A stretch of DNA of 64,000 bases, taken from NCBI RefSeq assembly GCF_964340395.1, contig NC_135567.1, positions 2,149,109 to 2,213,108 of the forward strand, written 5' to 3'. Below the pieces are notes generated by a model. The model did not search any database, was not told the DNA's origin, and saw only the letters and a list, made by a program, of their open reading frames with translations. Shown in pieces: positions 26,512 to 42,418 of this stretch. Source of the DNA: Glandiceps talaboti (Eukaryota > Hemichordata > Enteropneusta > Spengelidae). Numbering within the stretch: the first letter of the stretch is position 1; each line of letters opens with the position of its first letter. The translations under genes were made by a program, and so were the position numbers.

Positions 26512-29480
26512 CACAACCACCTTCTTACACAAGTAAATGTGTAGAGCACATGAGAGATAAGGCAGATGAACATAATATGACTACTGAGTCAACTCATGTC
26601 ACACAATTTACATGACAGTATAGAAAAATCTCACCTTTCCAGGTTGAATGTATCTCCAATTAGTTTACTAGCGGATGACATAGGTACTACTTGTAAAGAG
26701 TTTTATTATCATTCCATAGTCTTTAAACATCGTACTTGATAGTTCACATTAATATTTATTGTCAAAATTGCCTCATCACCATGTTACCTCACTCCACAAA
26801 CGCAGTCTCGGGAGAAGCAACGGAAACATTACCGGGGAGTCTGATAAAGGGGTTGGGGGCACCTTATCGAATTCAAAATGGGAGACTAAATAACATAATA
26901 CAAAAACCGAGGTCAAGTTATAGTTGTAATTATTTGTACTTGAAAATATTTGTATTTTTGTAATGGCAAGACATGTCTATATCAAATCGTCAGCTCATGC
27001 ATTCAATTTGTTCGGCTGACCGAGTCAGACACGACGAGCTGCTTGAGTTTTAAAATTACGACCTGCCTATGCGATTTGTCTACATCCGGGTTCTCATCAT
27101 CACCATTACTCACACCTTTTGGGTAATATTGAATGAAACACAAGTTACACGTTATTGAAAACGTCATTACGTGGTTTGCACTGCGATTATAGTAGGTGAG
27201 AAAAATTCCCGTGTTTCTGTTTTCCATATAACTTGAACTAATATAAGGTATCGGGTCAAACAAGGTCAGCTTTACAACGTCCGGTCGAATCAACAGTTTT
27301 CTACTTGAAATTGTTCAACGGTTCTTTACACAAAGACCATCAACCCTTTTACGGTAGCCATTTATACCAAACAAGATTCTATCTATCTGTGAAAAATGTC
27401 ATCTTTTCTGTTCATATTAGGGAAACAATATGCGTACAAACCAGGTCGTACAAATCAAGTTTTCGAGGATGAAGTGCACTTAGATAATATAAGTATTCGT
27501 AAAAATAATTCCAACATTTATTTCATGAATCAGTTGAGATGTGCGCTGTTAGCATATCTTATATGATGAACTCTAGTGAAAGTTACGGCGAGTTGAAAAT
27601 ACCATAAAAGACAAACGGTAAAGCTTTACAAACTGTATGGGACTCAATCTGTATGTAAACGTATATGCAAATGAAGGTGTCGCGTTTTGGCTGTTGAGTT
27701 CTGAATGTAGTTACGAATTCTGTCTTAGAATGACCACTGCACCTTTGTACATTCTAGCATTTCTTTCTTGGCGAAATATTACAAATATATACCATTACCT
27801 TAAAATGAATCGTGTTTTGTCCTGGTAGAGTGTTTTACTTAGCAACGTTGTAAAGATTACAAGAATACTATCAAAACAAATTTAATATATTTCACTCGAT
27901 GAAATCGCCATTTAACGACAACATACACAACTGTCTTTGATTCCATGCGTCAGCGTCTGGGTAACATTAAATCTTATTTACAGTCCTATATCTAGCCCAA
28001 TGTCTAACAAACAATATATTGCAATAAACAGTGCATTAGGTCTAATGTCAGATTTCTAGACCATTGGTTATTGAACTGGTGGTGTTGCCAGTGGATAAAT
28101 GAACTTAAGATGGAGTGATAACGTACCATTATTAAAGTAAACCTTTGTATGAATTATCAACACACGTTTAAATGTTAAAGGGGGAAACGTACCGTGTTAA
28201 ATTGAAAGTGGCAAGTTATAATATGGGTAAGGCAACGTCATCAGTTCGTCAATTTATGTAAAGTAGTCACTAATACAGTAGTTTAGGCTGGCTGTGTAGC
28301 ACCGTACAGATACACCAACAAGTACTACTCGTTGACTCACACACCAATTGTAACAGACTCTTGGACTATTCTGTTTGAAATTACATGAATACATGGTCAT
28401 GTCAGTTAGTCTTTATTTGCACGTTTTCAATATATGGTTGCTCGAGTTTTTTTATATAGATTTTTTTGGACACACGAAAGTCTGTCAACATAATATGATT
28501 TGGAAGTCCATGAATATGGTCAACGGATTAAACACGTAATCAAGCACTCACGGCAATATATTGACAGAGTCTCAAACAGAAATCTAGAGTCTGTCATATA
28601 TGAGTCGACGAGGAGTCCATGTTATGTCAAGGACCTATGCATTCCACCAATAAGATTTAAGAACACGGTAATGGAATTGGTTTTCTAGTGATTTTAAACC
28701 TAAGCTTGGTATACCAACTGTCAACAAATATTGGCCTTGGGATTGGATAGTAATGATGTGTTTTTGTTTTGAAATTGAAAATAGAGATGCAAATGAACAT
28801 TGTTTATTATCAGAATTAAGAACAGGACTAAGCAGACATCATCAATTTATTGAAAATCCGTTACGTTTCCAACCCAGACTGACTCTTCATCAGGTGTATA
28901 ATTCTAAAAGATACATTCTAAATCTGCTAACTACCAAGACACCACCTCGACAAGTCAGCATACCCAGGTCTCTATACCCGCTTCTATCAGAGGTTGAAGT
29001 ATATAGTGAGAGTGTGTGTTTGTGCATGTTTTCTTTCTCCGTAATATTTAACATAGAAAGAACCATGGCATTTGACCTTACTCTGTAACGAGATACAGGC
29101 TGTTTGATATGTGTATGTGACCAAATTGTGAAAACATTGTGTTTTTGTGTCTTATCATATTGCCTGCCTGAATACACAAGTTATCTAGACAGACTTTGAT
29201 ATGTATGAAGTTTATGACATTTGGCAATATGAAAAAAACATGATTTTTTTGGTCACGAAACATAAAGCTAGTCGCTTATGAAGCCACCTTGCCTGATATT
29301 TAGCGCATTTCTACCATTTTAAAGGGCATAAAAGGACCAGTCATGTGTACACCATAAATCTGGTTATGCCAAGAAATCGCTTACATGTTGTTAGTGTTCT
29401 TACCAAGTGCCGTTGGCTCAAATGCCTGCAATTCTATTGAATGAGTACACCTCAATTGACCCATTCACCCAATGCAAAAC

Positions 29481-29521
29481 AATGAATGTGAATGAATGAA
29501 TGAATGAATGAATGAATGAAT
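29481..29521 (+). repeat. (GAAT)n microsatellite (copy A)
   Basis: Copy B counterpart (40681-40718) is shorter by about one unit. Confidence 0.9.
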
Positions 29522-29674
29522 CAACTGATCCATTTGCCTTTTTTTTAGAGTATAACCATTTGAAACAAATGACAAACAAATCACCTGGACGCATTCACTC
29601 AAGAAAGGACAATACAAAAGCCATTATAATATAGCACCGTAGAATTATTGTAATTGTACGTCCATGTTACGAAT

Positions 29675-29841
29675 GTCAAGGGCTGTGTGACCCCTTGCAT
29701 ATGTCAAGGGCTGTGTGACCCCTTGCATATGCCAAGGGCTGTGTGACCCCTTGCATATGCCAAAGGCTGTGTGACCCCTTGCATATGTCAAGGGCTGTGT
29801 GACCCCTTGCATATGTCATGGGCTGTGTGACCCCTTGCATA
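29675..29841 (+). repeat. 28-bp minisatellite, 6 units (copy A)
   Basis: Six head-to-tail 28-base units of the form gYcaagggctgtgtgacc followed by ccttgcatat; single-base variants (tcatg, ccaaa) mark units. Each unit has a short AAGGG...CCCTT inverted repeat. The open frame across it is an artefact of the 28-base period. Confidence 0.9.
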
Positions 29842-31222
29842 GTCGCATCAACGATTGTACATTGTAATTGAAGTGAAAACAAGTAATGAAATTATATAGC
29901 ATTAACATAATTAGCTGTGGTGTGAAATTGAAACAAAACTTTTATCAGCACATAGTAAACATATGATGTAATTGTATCACTTAACTAATTTCAACTGTAT
30001 TACTAGCTGTAAAATTGTTCATGTGCAAACTTACTTGAAATAAATATACATTGATTACCTTGTGTATTTTGGCGAAATGCTCAGTTAAAGTAATTTCATT
30101 CTCACGTTGACTTACTTTGTCACAATTATAATTTGACCAAAGGGAACGTTATAGTGAAATAATATAACCAAAATTATATAAACAATATTGTTCTCTCATT
30201 TTGTATCTACCTGCTGTGGCTTTGTTTATTTTATAGATAAACTACTTGTTGGGTGTATCCATTGTACTATGAGTAATACAATTGAGATTGTTGTATACAC
30301 ACCTTGTTATTTCCACATAGACAACTTAGAGGTCATTTAGATTGTACGTCATGCAAAAAAATAATCTTGAATTCTTCCCAACTCATTTTTCTTTTTAACC
30401 AGAAATGCATGACTACATCGATACTACCTTACTTAAAATGGGCAATTGAAGGCTCCCCAGTAGGATGAAATTCTACACAAAACATTAAAATTTCCAACAA
30501 CAATGAAATTCGACACTGACAGAGGGCATTGATTGAATTTCAAAACAGTGGTCAATAAACATGCACAAATACAGTTTGATGGGGACACTGAGATATAGTG
30601 TCAGAAATGGCCACACAAATAAATAGTTTAGTCCTGAAAAATGGCACTATGCAGATATTTTAAAGTCAATGGAACACATTTACATACTTATGAGTTTGGG
30701 CCAATGTTACGTTCATATACTTGGACGTGATATGTACTTGTATTTGTAGCCAATTTCAAAAAAAAAATCACAATTAAATTGACATCATTACCGAGTCAAC
30801 ATTTAAAACAGATTGTGACTTGGTATTCATGAAAATCATTTTAAACGAATATAATACATGAAAACACAGACTGCCTTTAAATTTGCCAGACCAATATTGA
30901 TTGTGTTATTAAGAACAAGTTTGATATTTCAAACCTAAAGTTCCAACTTCTCACTTGTCAAGTCACCAAAATGTCTAGTGCACATCTCTTGATAGGATGT
31001 ATAAAGGTCAATGAGACGAAGTACATAAACGTAATTTGTTGTGTCTCCCTGGTCTGTCCAGATAAACTGACCGAGGACAGGAAATCATGCTGAAACATGA
31101 ACAGATGAAGTTGTCATTTGTGATAAATTGTTGTGTTATTTAAAATCTATATGTGCATCTCTCCCACAAAGCCATCAGAGGTGCACAGAGAATCGTCTAT
31201 TAATACCCAGTTATGTCGAAAA

Positions 31223-31555
31223 ACACCAAATACCAGACCATATAAGGCCCTACCTTGGCATCTTTACTGAACTGTAGTAAACACAGATATAAATCTTGTT
31301 CCTATTGACACAGATTTTATAATAAATCCAACATGTAGACACATTGTCGATATTCGGATACACCAACTATCACACCTTATAAGGAAATACTCTGGCATGA
31401 TCACCCGACTGTAGTAAACAATTTGATATATGTTGTGTCTATTGTCACATTTTTGTCAGCATACAGACGCAAATTTGATATTCTGGTGTACCAAATACCA
31501 GACCATATAAGGCATTTCCTTGGCAGGAGTCCCAATTGTAGTAAAGCCAACCAAT
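31223..31555 (+). repeat. Three-unit ~135-bp tandem repeat (copy A)
   Basis: Units begin near 31223, 31362 and 31489. Each carries accaaNtaNcaNaccNtataagg, a cttggcat-type stretch and ctgtagtaaac about 45 bases later. Period 127-139. Diverged, non-coding. Confidence 0.7.
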
Positions 31556-31817
31556 AAACAATACAGCTAATCCCATAAACTAAAGGTGTGTTGTTGATAT
31601 TAATTCAAACAATTGTTACCATCTCATCAATGCAATTATAATCATATATAGCGATGTAACGAATTATTAAAACAATGTTTGAAATTACGGACTATTATTA
31701 GTACCCGACTGTAATTTTTTGTCATGTTCACCTGTAATCTTGTATATTAAGATCGTGACACATATGATGTCATCGATACCAAAATGACAACTATACCGTA
31801 TGTCTTAAGGTGTGTAT

Positions 31818-31854
31818 GTTTATTTGTTTGTTTGTTTGTTTGTTTGTTTGTTTG

Positions 31855-31941
<87 letters not shown>
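31818..31941 (+). repeat. (TTTG)n to (GA)n junction between the duplicate copies
   Basis: (TTTG)n to 31857, then about 42 GA units to 31941 with no spacer. This is the only place where the two tracts meet and marks the breakpoint. Confidence 0.95.
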
Positions 31942-31943
<2 letters not shown>

Positions 31944-32038
31944 AATTTAAAAGTACATGATTTTCAATGTTTAAATTTTGGATCTCGTTGCTGGTAGTCT
32001 ATGCCAAACGATAAATACTGTAAGAGTTTTCCACTCAC

Positions 32039-32189
32039 CTGATAGTCATCATTACACAGTAGTCTTCGGTACAAGGCACTGCTGACTGTGACCAGAGGTA
32101 CTGCTACTTATATGCGTCATTTCACGGTCGCTATGTGTGAAATATTGCCTTCTAAACACTTTGATTGGTTTACAAATACATTGACGTCA
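32039..32189 (-). promoter_or_regulatory. Duplicate promoter and first exon (copy B), without adjacent coding exons
   Basis: Copy of 20806-20956 shifted by 11233 bases. TATAAG at 32107-32112, CCAAT at 32164-32168, CRE at 32182-32189 and the donor at 32038 are all unchanged. The duplication starts inside intron 1, so the coding exons were not copied. A transcript from here would run through copy A and could splice to the exon at 20355 as a distal alternative first exon, if the duplication is real. Confidence 0.6.
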
Positions 32190-35100
32190 TATGTGTTGTC
32201 ATCCATAGTATGATTTGTTCATAGCAGCAAAGATGATGTTGCCACAACAGTAATTGTAAAAACATAATGCTACCACAACTAACTAGTATTTAGAACTTTG
32301 TTGAATAGCGTTTTTCCAACTTCGATTTTCACCAGTTTTGTTTTTGTGGGTAAACCTTTATTTTGTATCGACATATTTGTATTCAAAATATAACGTGAAC
32401 AAAGAAGAACATAACTTGTTCTTGTGTCCTAGTCATTTTCCATCGAAGACAGTGTAGCTCTTCACAATTATGCTTATTATGTGGCAGGGAGATTTGACTG
32501 TTTTAATTGCTTGTTTTGAACCTCTAAACATTTGACTTTCCAATTGTGCCGTCGAATTGTCAACAATATTGTTGTTACGAGCCAATAGCTGTGTTATTGT
32601 GGCGCTCCAGAATATATGGAAGCCATTACTTGTAAACTGTTTTGTTATTTGTGTATACAGTGCTAACGTTTGAAGGACAGTGCTGCTTCATGAGCTGAAT
32701 AATTATTTCTTCGTCTTTTGAAACACGAAGGTAAATTAGAATAGATCAGACAATGGTCACATTACTTTGTTACACCACTCGGACTCCCTAGTACAATGTA
32801 TCTTATTCAAAGATATGTTAAATCACGTGCATGCTGTCATAGTAACGTAGTCTAGATGTGAATTCTATTTGTGTTTTTTGTTTTTCAACCGACTTTACTG
32901 CAAATCTCAATTCACAGTCCATTTTTTATATATGTTGGAGAGAAGTTTGAAGATAAAAAATATACATCCTCTAGAAGTGTGACGACATATAAAACCCCCA
33001 CTTTCATGATAGATATTGTTCTAAAGTTACCTTAGGGAGATAAAATGTAAACTGACACAACAAATCAATGTCAACTAATCTAGTAATGAGGAGTGTGTTG
33101 ACTATTTGTTAATTAAACATAATGTAATTGAGAATAGAGATAATACAATTAGTTTACAGATTTTTTAAATTATACACAGGAGGAAGCCGGCACATGGAAC
33201 CTCTATGGACACTGGGAATCAAATGGCCGTGTCAGTTAACAGTGACGTAAAATCATTGGCCCGTCCCGAGGCGGCCTTGTGTTACATGTAATATTGTCGA
33301 CTGCACCAAAAGTATTCCTGTTAGAACATGGTATCTCAAAGATTGCTAATAATACGCAAACTGGTATAGAACAAGATTTTGGCCTAGCAAATTCAACATG
33401 TGGTATATTGACAGTGTAAGTGTGCTGGTATGGATCAATGCATTAAATACTACCTAGCCAGAATAATACTTATGAAAGACATGGTTGTTGAGTTTTTCAC
33501 TCAATAAACGGGTTTGTGTTTCCTACGAACACTGTCGTCTGCGTTGTGAACGTCGCTCGATTGGGAATGTTTTCAAATACAGTTGTCACGTTACTATACC
33601 ACAACACTTTGTGCTCATGCCATGTATAAAGAATCGAGATTAAAATACTGAAATAAAGATAGTTAAAGCATACATTATTTAACTGCCCATCTCTCTACAG
33701 TGTCGTTGTCACATTAAGGCGAAGATGATAATTATAAGTATGGTCTGGTCAAATGCTAAAAGAGACACGGGTATATGCCAATGTATTACCTTCAGTGTAA
33801 TTACAACGGTGCTTGCGATTTACATCTCGCAATCTTAGCAATGTCAAATCAGCAACCCCCCTCCCCCCCAAAAAAAATGAAAAATAAAAATTAATATATA
33901 TATACTCGACAAGCTGATATTATGCCAATCGCTGGTTAAACTAAGGATATTGACTATTTTGCTCAAAAATAGAATAAAATAAAACGGTGTTGTTTATGTT
34001 TATGTCTCGAAATAAGCAATTCTCAAAAGTGGGATTATATAGAAGTTGAGAGACTAACAGCTATGCAGGAAGTTCTCTCGATGTATGACATTGCATCCTG
34101 TTATGGAAATAACTCGAGGTAGAAAAATCCACACACAGTTCGTGTATAAGTTACATGGCCGAGTGATCAAATAAGTAGTGACTAGTCACCAAAGGAATTC
34201 ACCCTCTTTTGAAATCTGAGCACCATTGTGGACAGTTTATAATTAATGCCTCTCGTTGTACAACGCAGTGATTTGTTTATGTTAACCAGCAAATACATTT
34301 GTACAGAGTTGTATCAAGAAATGGCTCATTCCACGTTCTGGTAGTCTGCTTAGACGTACTATGAATAATTGATGTAAGCTATCAAATTGAAACAAATTTA
34401 CTCTCCCATACCCAGCTACATTCGATTGTAATATGTCAGCGTCAGTTTAATTAAAACAATGTTTTCATTAGAAGCCAATTTAGTCGACGTCGAATACATA
34501 GGTGTGTCAATAAGAAAATGACGGTTTTGGTTTAGGAAAAGTAAACATGGGGTAGGCACTTTATACGTGTATTCCCTGGTTATGAAAGTAACCCTCCATA
34601 CGAAATGTCCACACTTGGTTAAAAGTTAAATAGACGAGTCGTTTGGCGTTTAAATAGAAAGTGATCACTCACCATATAGACACTCATCGAGGTGTGGAGA
34701 GTAAAACCAACACAGTAATTTGATCGTACGATTCGAATTATGATTGAACTAGTGTGACTGGTATCTTACATTGTGTTTTTTATAAACTGTGCTAAATGAT
34801 CACCGTTTTACAGAGGAAAACAACCCTCTAACTGAGCACATAGAATCAGTGAGTAAAATTAATTGGAACTATTATCATTTGAAGAAAGTGTGAGATCAAC
34901 AGTCAATTCAGCTAAGAAAAGGTAAACTCCAATGGAGGTTGTATTTGCAAATTACTTTATTTTGCAACGTACGTAAATAATGAAAGCACAGTAGCTAAGA
35001 TACGTGTTTCTACTGGATATGGAAATATCCGTAAAAATCCATGCACATGTCAGTTACTGAAACAATACTAATACTAACAAAGACGTGTCGAGTAGGTCCA

Positions 35101-35457
35101 CTTCGTAAATATTATCAATAATACCATTTGTCTTACGATTGGCCTATTTGCCATTCACAGGGGTTGTAACAATTGACAATGTACGATTTTCAGTAGAGGA
35201 AGGTAACACTCTGTTTCTTAGTGGTAAAACAACAGTGTATATACAGATATGGAGAGTGGTTATACATTCTAACCGAAGCCGTTTGTTACAATGTTAACTG
35301 GCCTGCAGACGTAGTGTATTCACCGTGACCCTCTGTTGAATTCTGACATCCGTTGAATAATGTTGTTATACAATGATCACCATTGAACATGACAGTTTTT
35401 TCGTGTCACCTCTAAGCGTGCATCAGATTCATCGTATGAATCCGTATATAGTTTGAT

Positions 35458-36281
<824 letters not shown>

Positions 36282-37412
36282 GAGCGTGAAACTCGGAGTA
36301 ACAACTAAGCACCTCAAGTTCCAACCAACTTACTTTGTATATATTAGTAAACAACTAAGGCGTATTATCAAAACAAATGCTTGCAATTGCCACTTTGTGA
36401 GGACACATCTTTCTGTCTATGATCATAACTTCTTAAAGTCAAATTTCAATTTAAAATACATTCGCAATAGTTTGCATCTACAGAAAAGTAACTCTACCTA
36501 TGGAATATCCACAAGTGGGTTAAAAGTTGAATTAACCAGTCTCTTACAGACACTCACTGACGTGTTCCTAAAGAACAACGCGTAGGTAGTTTTGATTAAA
36601 AACTATCAAGCTTATGTGACTTAAATAATGTATTGTTGTGTTTCTGGAGGGGATCACTCACCAATCAAATTGCAGACCATCATAAGAAATAAAATTTAGT
36701 AACACTAATGTAATTGACACGTGTATGGTAATCTGATAGTGAAAAAACATTCCACTTTGCAATCAAACAATTTAACATTCACTTATAAAAAACAAAGCAC
36801 ATTGATTTTGTTTTATTTACTGTTAAAATACTGATGCATTGGTAAGACGGATATCTCAAGTCGAGGGATACTTTTACATTAGGTTCAACACTACAATGGG
36901 TATATAGTGTACATGTTAAATTGACAAGTAATTTATTCTTCACTCAGTCTGACAAAAGTGTGTGAGTAGGTCCACTTTGTAAGGGACGATAGTACAATTT
37001 CACACAAGCTCAATAGCTCACTAAACGAACTTCGTTTAGGGGCGGGAGTCTGGCGTCAATGCGAATGTTGAACTTCATTTTGCCACTTCTAACTAAATTT
37101 CGAAATTTCCCACGCCTTCAATTGTAACATTTTATGTATTTACAACTGAGATGTTGAGAAGTTGATTAAAATGTTCATCTAATGTAGGATACAGTGCTGG
37201 GTTTCCGGTAATATTGTAATGTGTTTGTGTGGCTAGAACAGTCATACAAAGGTCACCAGACTGCTTGTATTATATGGTACGCATATTTTGTACAGTTTTG
37301 ATTTTTAGATTCAAGAAACCAAACGAATTTGAGAGCCAGAAAAATCGGCTTTATGTTAACGTACTTCGCAAATTCTTGAACTGAGTGTTATGCCAGGTTG
37401 CTGTTTTCTTTG

Positions 37413-37462
<50 letters not shown>

Positions 37463-37662
37463 TTCAAAATCATCCGAGCTGTCACAGCCACTCCCAACGT
37501 CGTCATCATCATCATCATCATCATCCTCGTCGTCGTCATCATCGTCGTCGTCGTCGTCGCCGTCGTCATTATTCTTACTTCCATACTCATTGTAAAATTA
37601 TAACCATTATTTCTATAAGGTGATCACATCAGGTAGCATTTAAAATATTTACAAAGTTTTTG

Positions 37663-37710
<48 letters not shown>
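37413..37710 (+). repeat. (CAT)n / (CGT) microsatellite cluster (copy B)
   Basis: As copy A; the first CAT run is three units shorter. Confidence 0.95.
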
Positions 37711-40700
37711 GCACAACCACCTTCTTACACAAGTAAATGTGTAGAGCACATGAGAGATAAGGCAGATGAACATAATATGACTACTGAGTCAACTCATGTC
37801 ACACAATTTACATGACAGTATAGAAAAATCTCACCTTTCCAGGTTGAATGTATCTCCAATTAGTTTACTAGCGGATGACATAGGTACTACTTGTAAAGAG
37901 TTTTATTATCATTCCATAGTCTTTAAACATCGTACTTGATAGTTCACATTAATATTTATTGTCAAAATTGCCTCATCACCATGTTACCTCACTCCACAAA
38001 CGCAGTCTCGGGAGAAGCAACGGAAACATTACCGGGGAGTCTGATAAAGGGGTTGGGGGCACCTTATCGAATTCAAAATGGGAGACTAAATAACATAATA
38101 CAAAAACCGAGGTCAAGTTATAGTTGTAATTATTTGTACTTGAAAATATTTGTATTTTTGTAATGGCAAGACATGTCTATATCAAATCGTCAGCTCATGC
38201 ATTCAATTTGTTCGGCTGACCGAGTCAGACACGACGAGCTGCTTGAGTTTTAAAATTACGACCTGCCTATGCGATTTGTCTACATCCGGGTTCTCATCAT
38301 CACCATTACTCACACCTTTTGGGTAATATTGAATGAAACACAAGTTACACGTTATTGAAAACGTCATTACGTGGTTTGCACTGCGATTATAGTAGGTGAG
38401 AAAAATTCCCGTGTTTCTGTTTTCCATATAACTTGAACTAATATAAGGTATCGGGTCAAACAAGGTCAGCTTTACAACGTCCGGTCGAATCAACAGTTTT
38501 CTACTTGAAATTGTTCAACGGTTCTTTACACAAAGACCATCAACCCTTTTACGGTAGCCATTTATACCAAACAAGATTCTATCTATCTGTGAAAAATGTC
38601 ATCTTTTCTGTTCATATTAGGGAAACAATATGCGTACAAACCAGGTCGTACAAATCAAGTTTTCGAGGATGAAGTGCACTTAGATAATATAAGTATTCGT
38701 AAAAATAATTCCAACATTTATTTCATGAATCAGTTGAGATGTGCGCTGTTAGCATATCTTATATGATGAACTCTAGTGAAAGTTACGGCGAGTTGAAAAT
38801 ACCATAAAAGACAAACGGTAAAGCTTTACAAACTGTATGGGACTCAATCTGTATGTAAACGTATATGCAAATGAAGGTGTCGCGTTTTGGCTGTTGAGTT
38901 CTGAATGTAGTTACGAATTCTGTCTTAGAATGACCACTGCACCTTTGTACATTCTAGCATTTCTTTCTTGGCGAAATATTACAAATATATACCATTACCT
39001 TAAAATGAATCGTGTTTTGTCCTGGTAGAGTGTTTTACTTAGCAACGTTGTAAAGATTACAAGAATACTATCAAAACAAATTTAATATATTTCACTCGAT
39101 GAAATCGCCATTTAACGACAACATACACAACTGTCTTTGATTCCATGCGTCAGCGTCTGGGTAACATTAAATCTTATTTACAGTCCTATATCTAGCCCAA
39201 TGTCTAACAAACAATATATTGCAATAAACAGTGCATTAGGTCTAATGTCAGATTTCTAGACCATTGGTTATTGAACTGGTGGTGTTGCCAGTGGATAAAT
39301 GAACTTAAGATGGAGTGATAACGTACCATTATTAAAGTAAACCTTTGTATGAATTATCAACACACGTTTAAATGTTAAAGGGGGAAACGTACCGTGTTAA
39401 ATTGAAAGTGGCAAGTTATAATATGGGTAAGGCAACGTCATCAGTTCGTCAATTTATGTAAAGTAGTCACTAATACAGTAGTTTAGGCTGGCTGTGTAGC
39501 ACCGTACAGATACACCAACAAGTACTACTCGTTGACTCACACACCAATTGTAACAGACTCTTGGACTATTCTGTTTGAAATTACATGAATACATGGTCAT
39601 GTCAGTTAGTCTTTATTTGCACGTTTTCAATATATGGTTGCTCGAGTTTTTTTATATAGATTTTTTTGGACACACGAAAGTCTGTCAACATAATATGATT
39701 TGGAAGTCCATGAATATGGTCAACGGATTAAACACGTAATCAAGCACTCACGGCAATATATTGACAGAGTCTCAAACAGAAATCTAGAGTCTGTCATATA
39801 TGAGTCGACGAGGAGTCCATGTTATGTCAAGGACCTATGCATTCCACCAATAAGATTTAAGAACACGGTAATGGAATTGGTTTTCTAGTGATTTTAAACC
39901 TAAGCTTGGTATACCAACTGTCAACAAATATTGGCCTTGGGATTGGATAGTAATGATGTGTTTTTGTTTTGAAATTGAAAATAGAGATGCAAATGAACAT
40001 TGTTTATTATCAGAATTAAGAACAGGACTAAGCAGACATCATCAATTTATTGAAAATCCGTTACGTTTCCAACCCAGACTGACTCTTCATCAGGTGTATA
40101 ATTCTAAAAGATACATTCTAAATCTGCTAACTACCAAGACACCACCTCGACAAGTCAGCATACCCAGGTCTCTATACCCGCTTCTATCAGAGGTTGAAGT
40201 ATATAGTGAGAGTGTGTGTTTGTGCATGTTTTCTTTCTCCGTAATATTTAACATAGAAAGAACCATGGCATTTGACCTTACTCTGTAACGAGATACAGGC
40301 TGTTTGATATGTGTATGTGACCAAATTGTGAAAACATTGTGTTTTTGTGTCTTATCATATTGCCTGCCTGAATACACAAGTTATCTAGACAGACTTTGAT
40401 ATGTATGAAGTTTATGACATTTGGCAATATGAAAAAAACATGATTTTTTTGGTCACGAAACATAAAGCTAGTCGCTTATGAAGCCACCTTGCCTGATATT
40501 TAGCGCATTTCTACCATTTTAAAGGGCATAAAAGGACCAGTCATGTGTACACCATAAATCTGGTTATGCCAAGAAATCGCTTACATGTTGTTAGTGTTCT
40601 TACCAAGTGCCGTTGGCTCAAATGCCTGCAATTCTATTGAATGAGTACACCTCAATTGACCCATTCACCCAATGCAAAACAATGAATGTGAATGAATGAA

Positions 40701-40870
40701 TGAATGAATGAATGAATCAACTGATCCATTTGCCTTTTTTTTAGAGTATAACCATTTGAAACAAATGACAAACAAATCACCTGGACGCATTCACTCAAGA
40801 AAGGACAATACAAAAGCCATTATAATATAGCACCGTAGAATTATTGTAATTGTACGTCCATGTTACGAAT

Positions 40871-41037
40871 GTCAAGGGCTGTGTGACCCCTTGCATATGT
40901 CAAGGGCTGTGTGACCCCTTGCATATGCCAAGGGCTGTGTGACCCCTTGCATATGCCAAAGGCTGTGTGACCCCTTGCATATGTCAAGGGCTGTGTGACC
41001 CCTTGCATATGTCATGGGCTGTGTGACCCCTTGCATA
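40871..41037 (+). repeat. 28-bp minisatellite, 6 units (copy B)
   Basis: Same six units in the same order with the same variants as 29675-29841. An unchanged unit number between the copies argues that they separated very recently. Confidence 0.9.
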
Positions 41038-42418
41038 GTCGCATCAACGATTGTACATTGTAATTGAAGTGAAAACAAGTAATGAAATTATATAGCATTA
41101 ACATAATTAGCTGTGGTGTGAAATTGAAACAAAACTTTTATCAGCACATAGTAAACATATGATGTAATTGTATCACTTAACTAATTTCAACTGTATTACT
41201 AGCTGTAAAATTGTTCATGTGCAAACTTACTTGAAATAAATATACATTGATTACCTTGTGTATTTTGGCGAAATGCTCAGTTAAAGTAATTTCATTCTCA
41301 CGTTGACTTACTTTGTCACAATTATAATTTGACCAAAGGGAACGTTATAGTGAAATAATATAACCAAAATTATATAAACAATATTGTTCTCTCATTTTGT
41401 ATCTACCTGCTGTGGCTTTGTTTATTTTATAGATAAACTACTTGTTGGGTGTATCCATTGTACTATGAGTAATACAATTGAGATTGTTGTATACACACCT
41501 TGTTATTTCCACATAGACAACTTAGAGGTCATTTAGATTGTACGTCATGCAAAAAAATAATCTTGAATTCTTCCCAACTCATTTTTCTTTTTAACCAGAA
41601 ATGCATGACTACATCGATACTACCTTACTTAAAATGGGCAATTGAAGGCTCCCCAGTAGGATGAAATTCTACACAAAACATTAAAATTTCCAACAACAAT
41701 GAAATTCGACACTGACAGAGGGCATTGATTGAATTTCAAAACAGTGGTCAATAAACATGCACAAATACAGTTTGATGGGGACACTGAGATATAGTGTCAG
41801 AAATGGCCACACAAATAAATAGTTTAGTCCTGAAAAATGGCACTATGCAGATATTTTAAAGTCAATGGAACACATTTACATACTTATGAGTTTGGGCCAA
41901 TGTTACGTTCATATACTTGGACGTGATATGTACTTGTATTTGTAGCCAATTTCAAAAAAAAAATCACAATTAAATTGACATCATTACCGAGTCAACATTT
42001 AAAACAGATTGTGACTTGGTATTCATGAAAATCATTTTAAACGAATATAATACATGAAAACACAGACTGCCTTTAAATTTGCCAGACCAATATTGATTGT
42101 GTTATTAAGAACAAGTTTGATATTTCAAACCTAAAGTTCCAACTTCTCACTTGTCAAGTCACCAAAATGTCTAGTGCACATCTCTTGATAGGATGTATAA
42201 AGGTCAATGAGACGAAGTACATAAACGTAATTTGTTGTGTCTCCCTGGTCTGTCCAGATAAACTGACCGAGGACAGGAAATCATGCTGAAACATGAACAG
42301 ATGAAGTTGTCATTTGTGATAAATTGTTGTGTTATTTAAAATCTATATGTGCATCTCTCCCACAAAGCCATCAGAGGTGCACAGAGAATCGTCTATTAAT
42401 ACCCAGTTATGTCGAAAA

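Larger units (their letters stand above)
25401..29674. other. No gene supported (copy A of the duplication)
   Basis: Besides the CAT and GAAT repeats there are open frames of 62-111 codons (28500-28688, 28753-29088 on +, 27003-27293 on -) with no recognised domain. Their perfect conservation in copy B reflects recency, not selection. Confidence 0.5.

Noticed and set aside
28500-29088. Open frames of 62 and 111 codons conserved in both duplicate copies
   Set aside because: The copies are too recent for conservation to mean selection; no domain, signal peptide or splice context supports a gene.
29675-29841. CRISPR-like direct repeats
   Set aside because: The 28-bp units abut with no unique spacers; it is a minisatellite in an animal genome.
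29676-29882. 68-codon frame with repeated QGVTQPLAYARGHTALDI-like peptide
   Set aside because: It reads through the 28-bp minisatellite; the period is not a multiple of three, so the peptide repeats only every three units.
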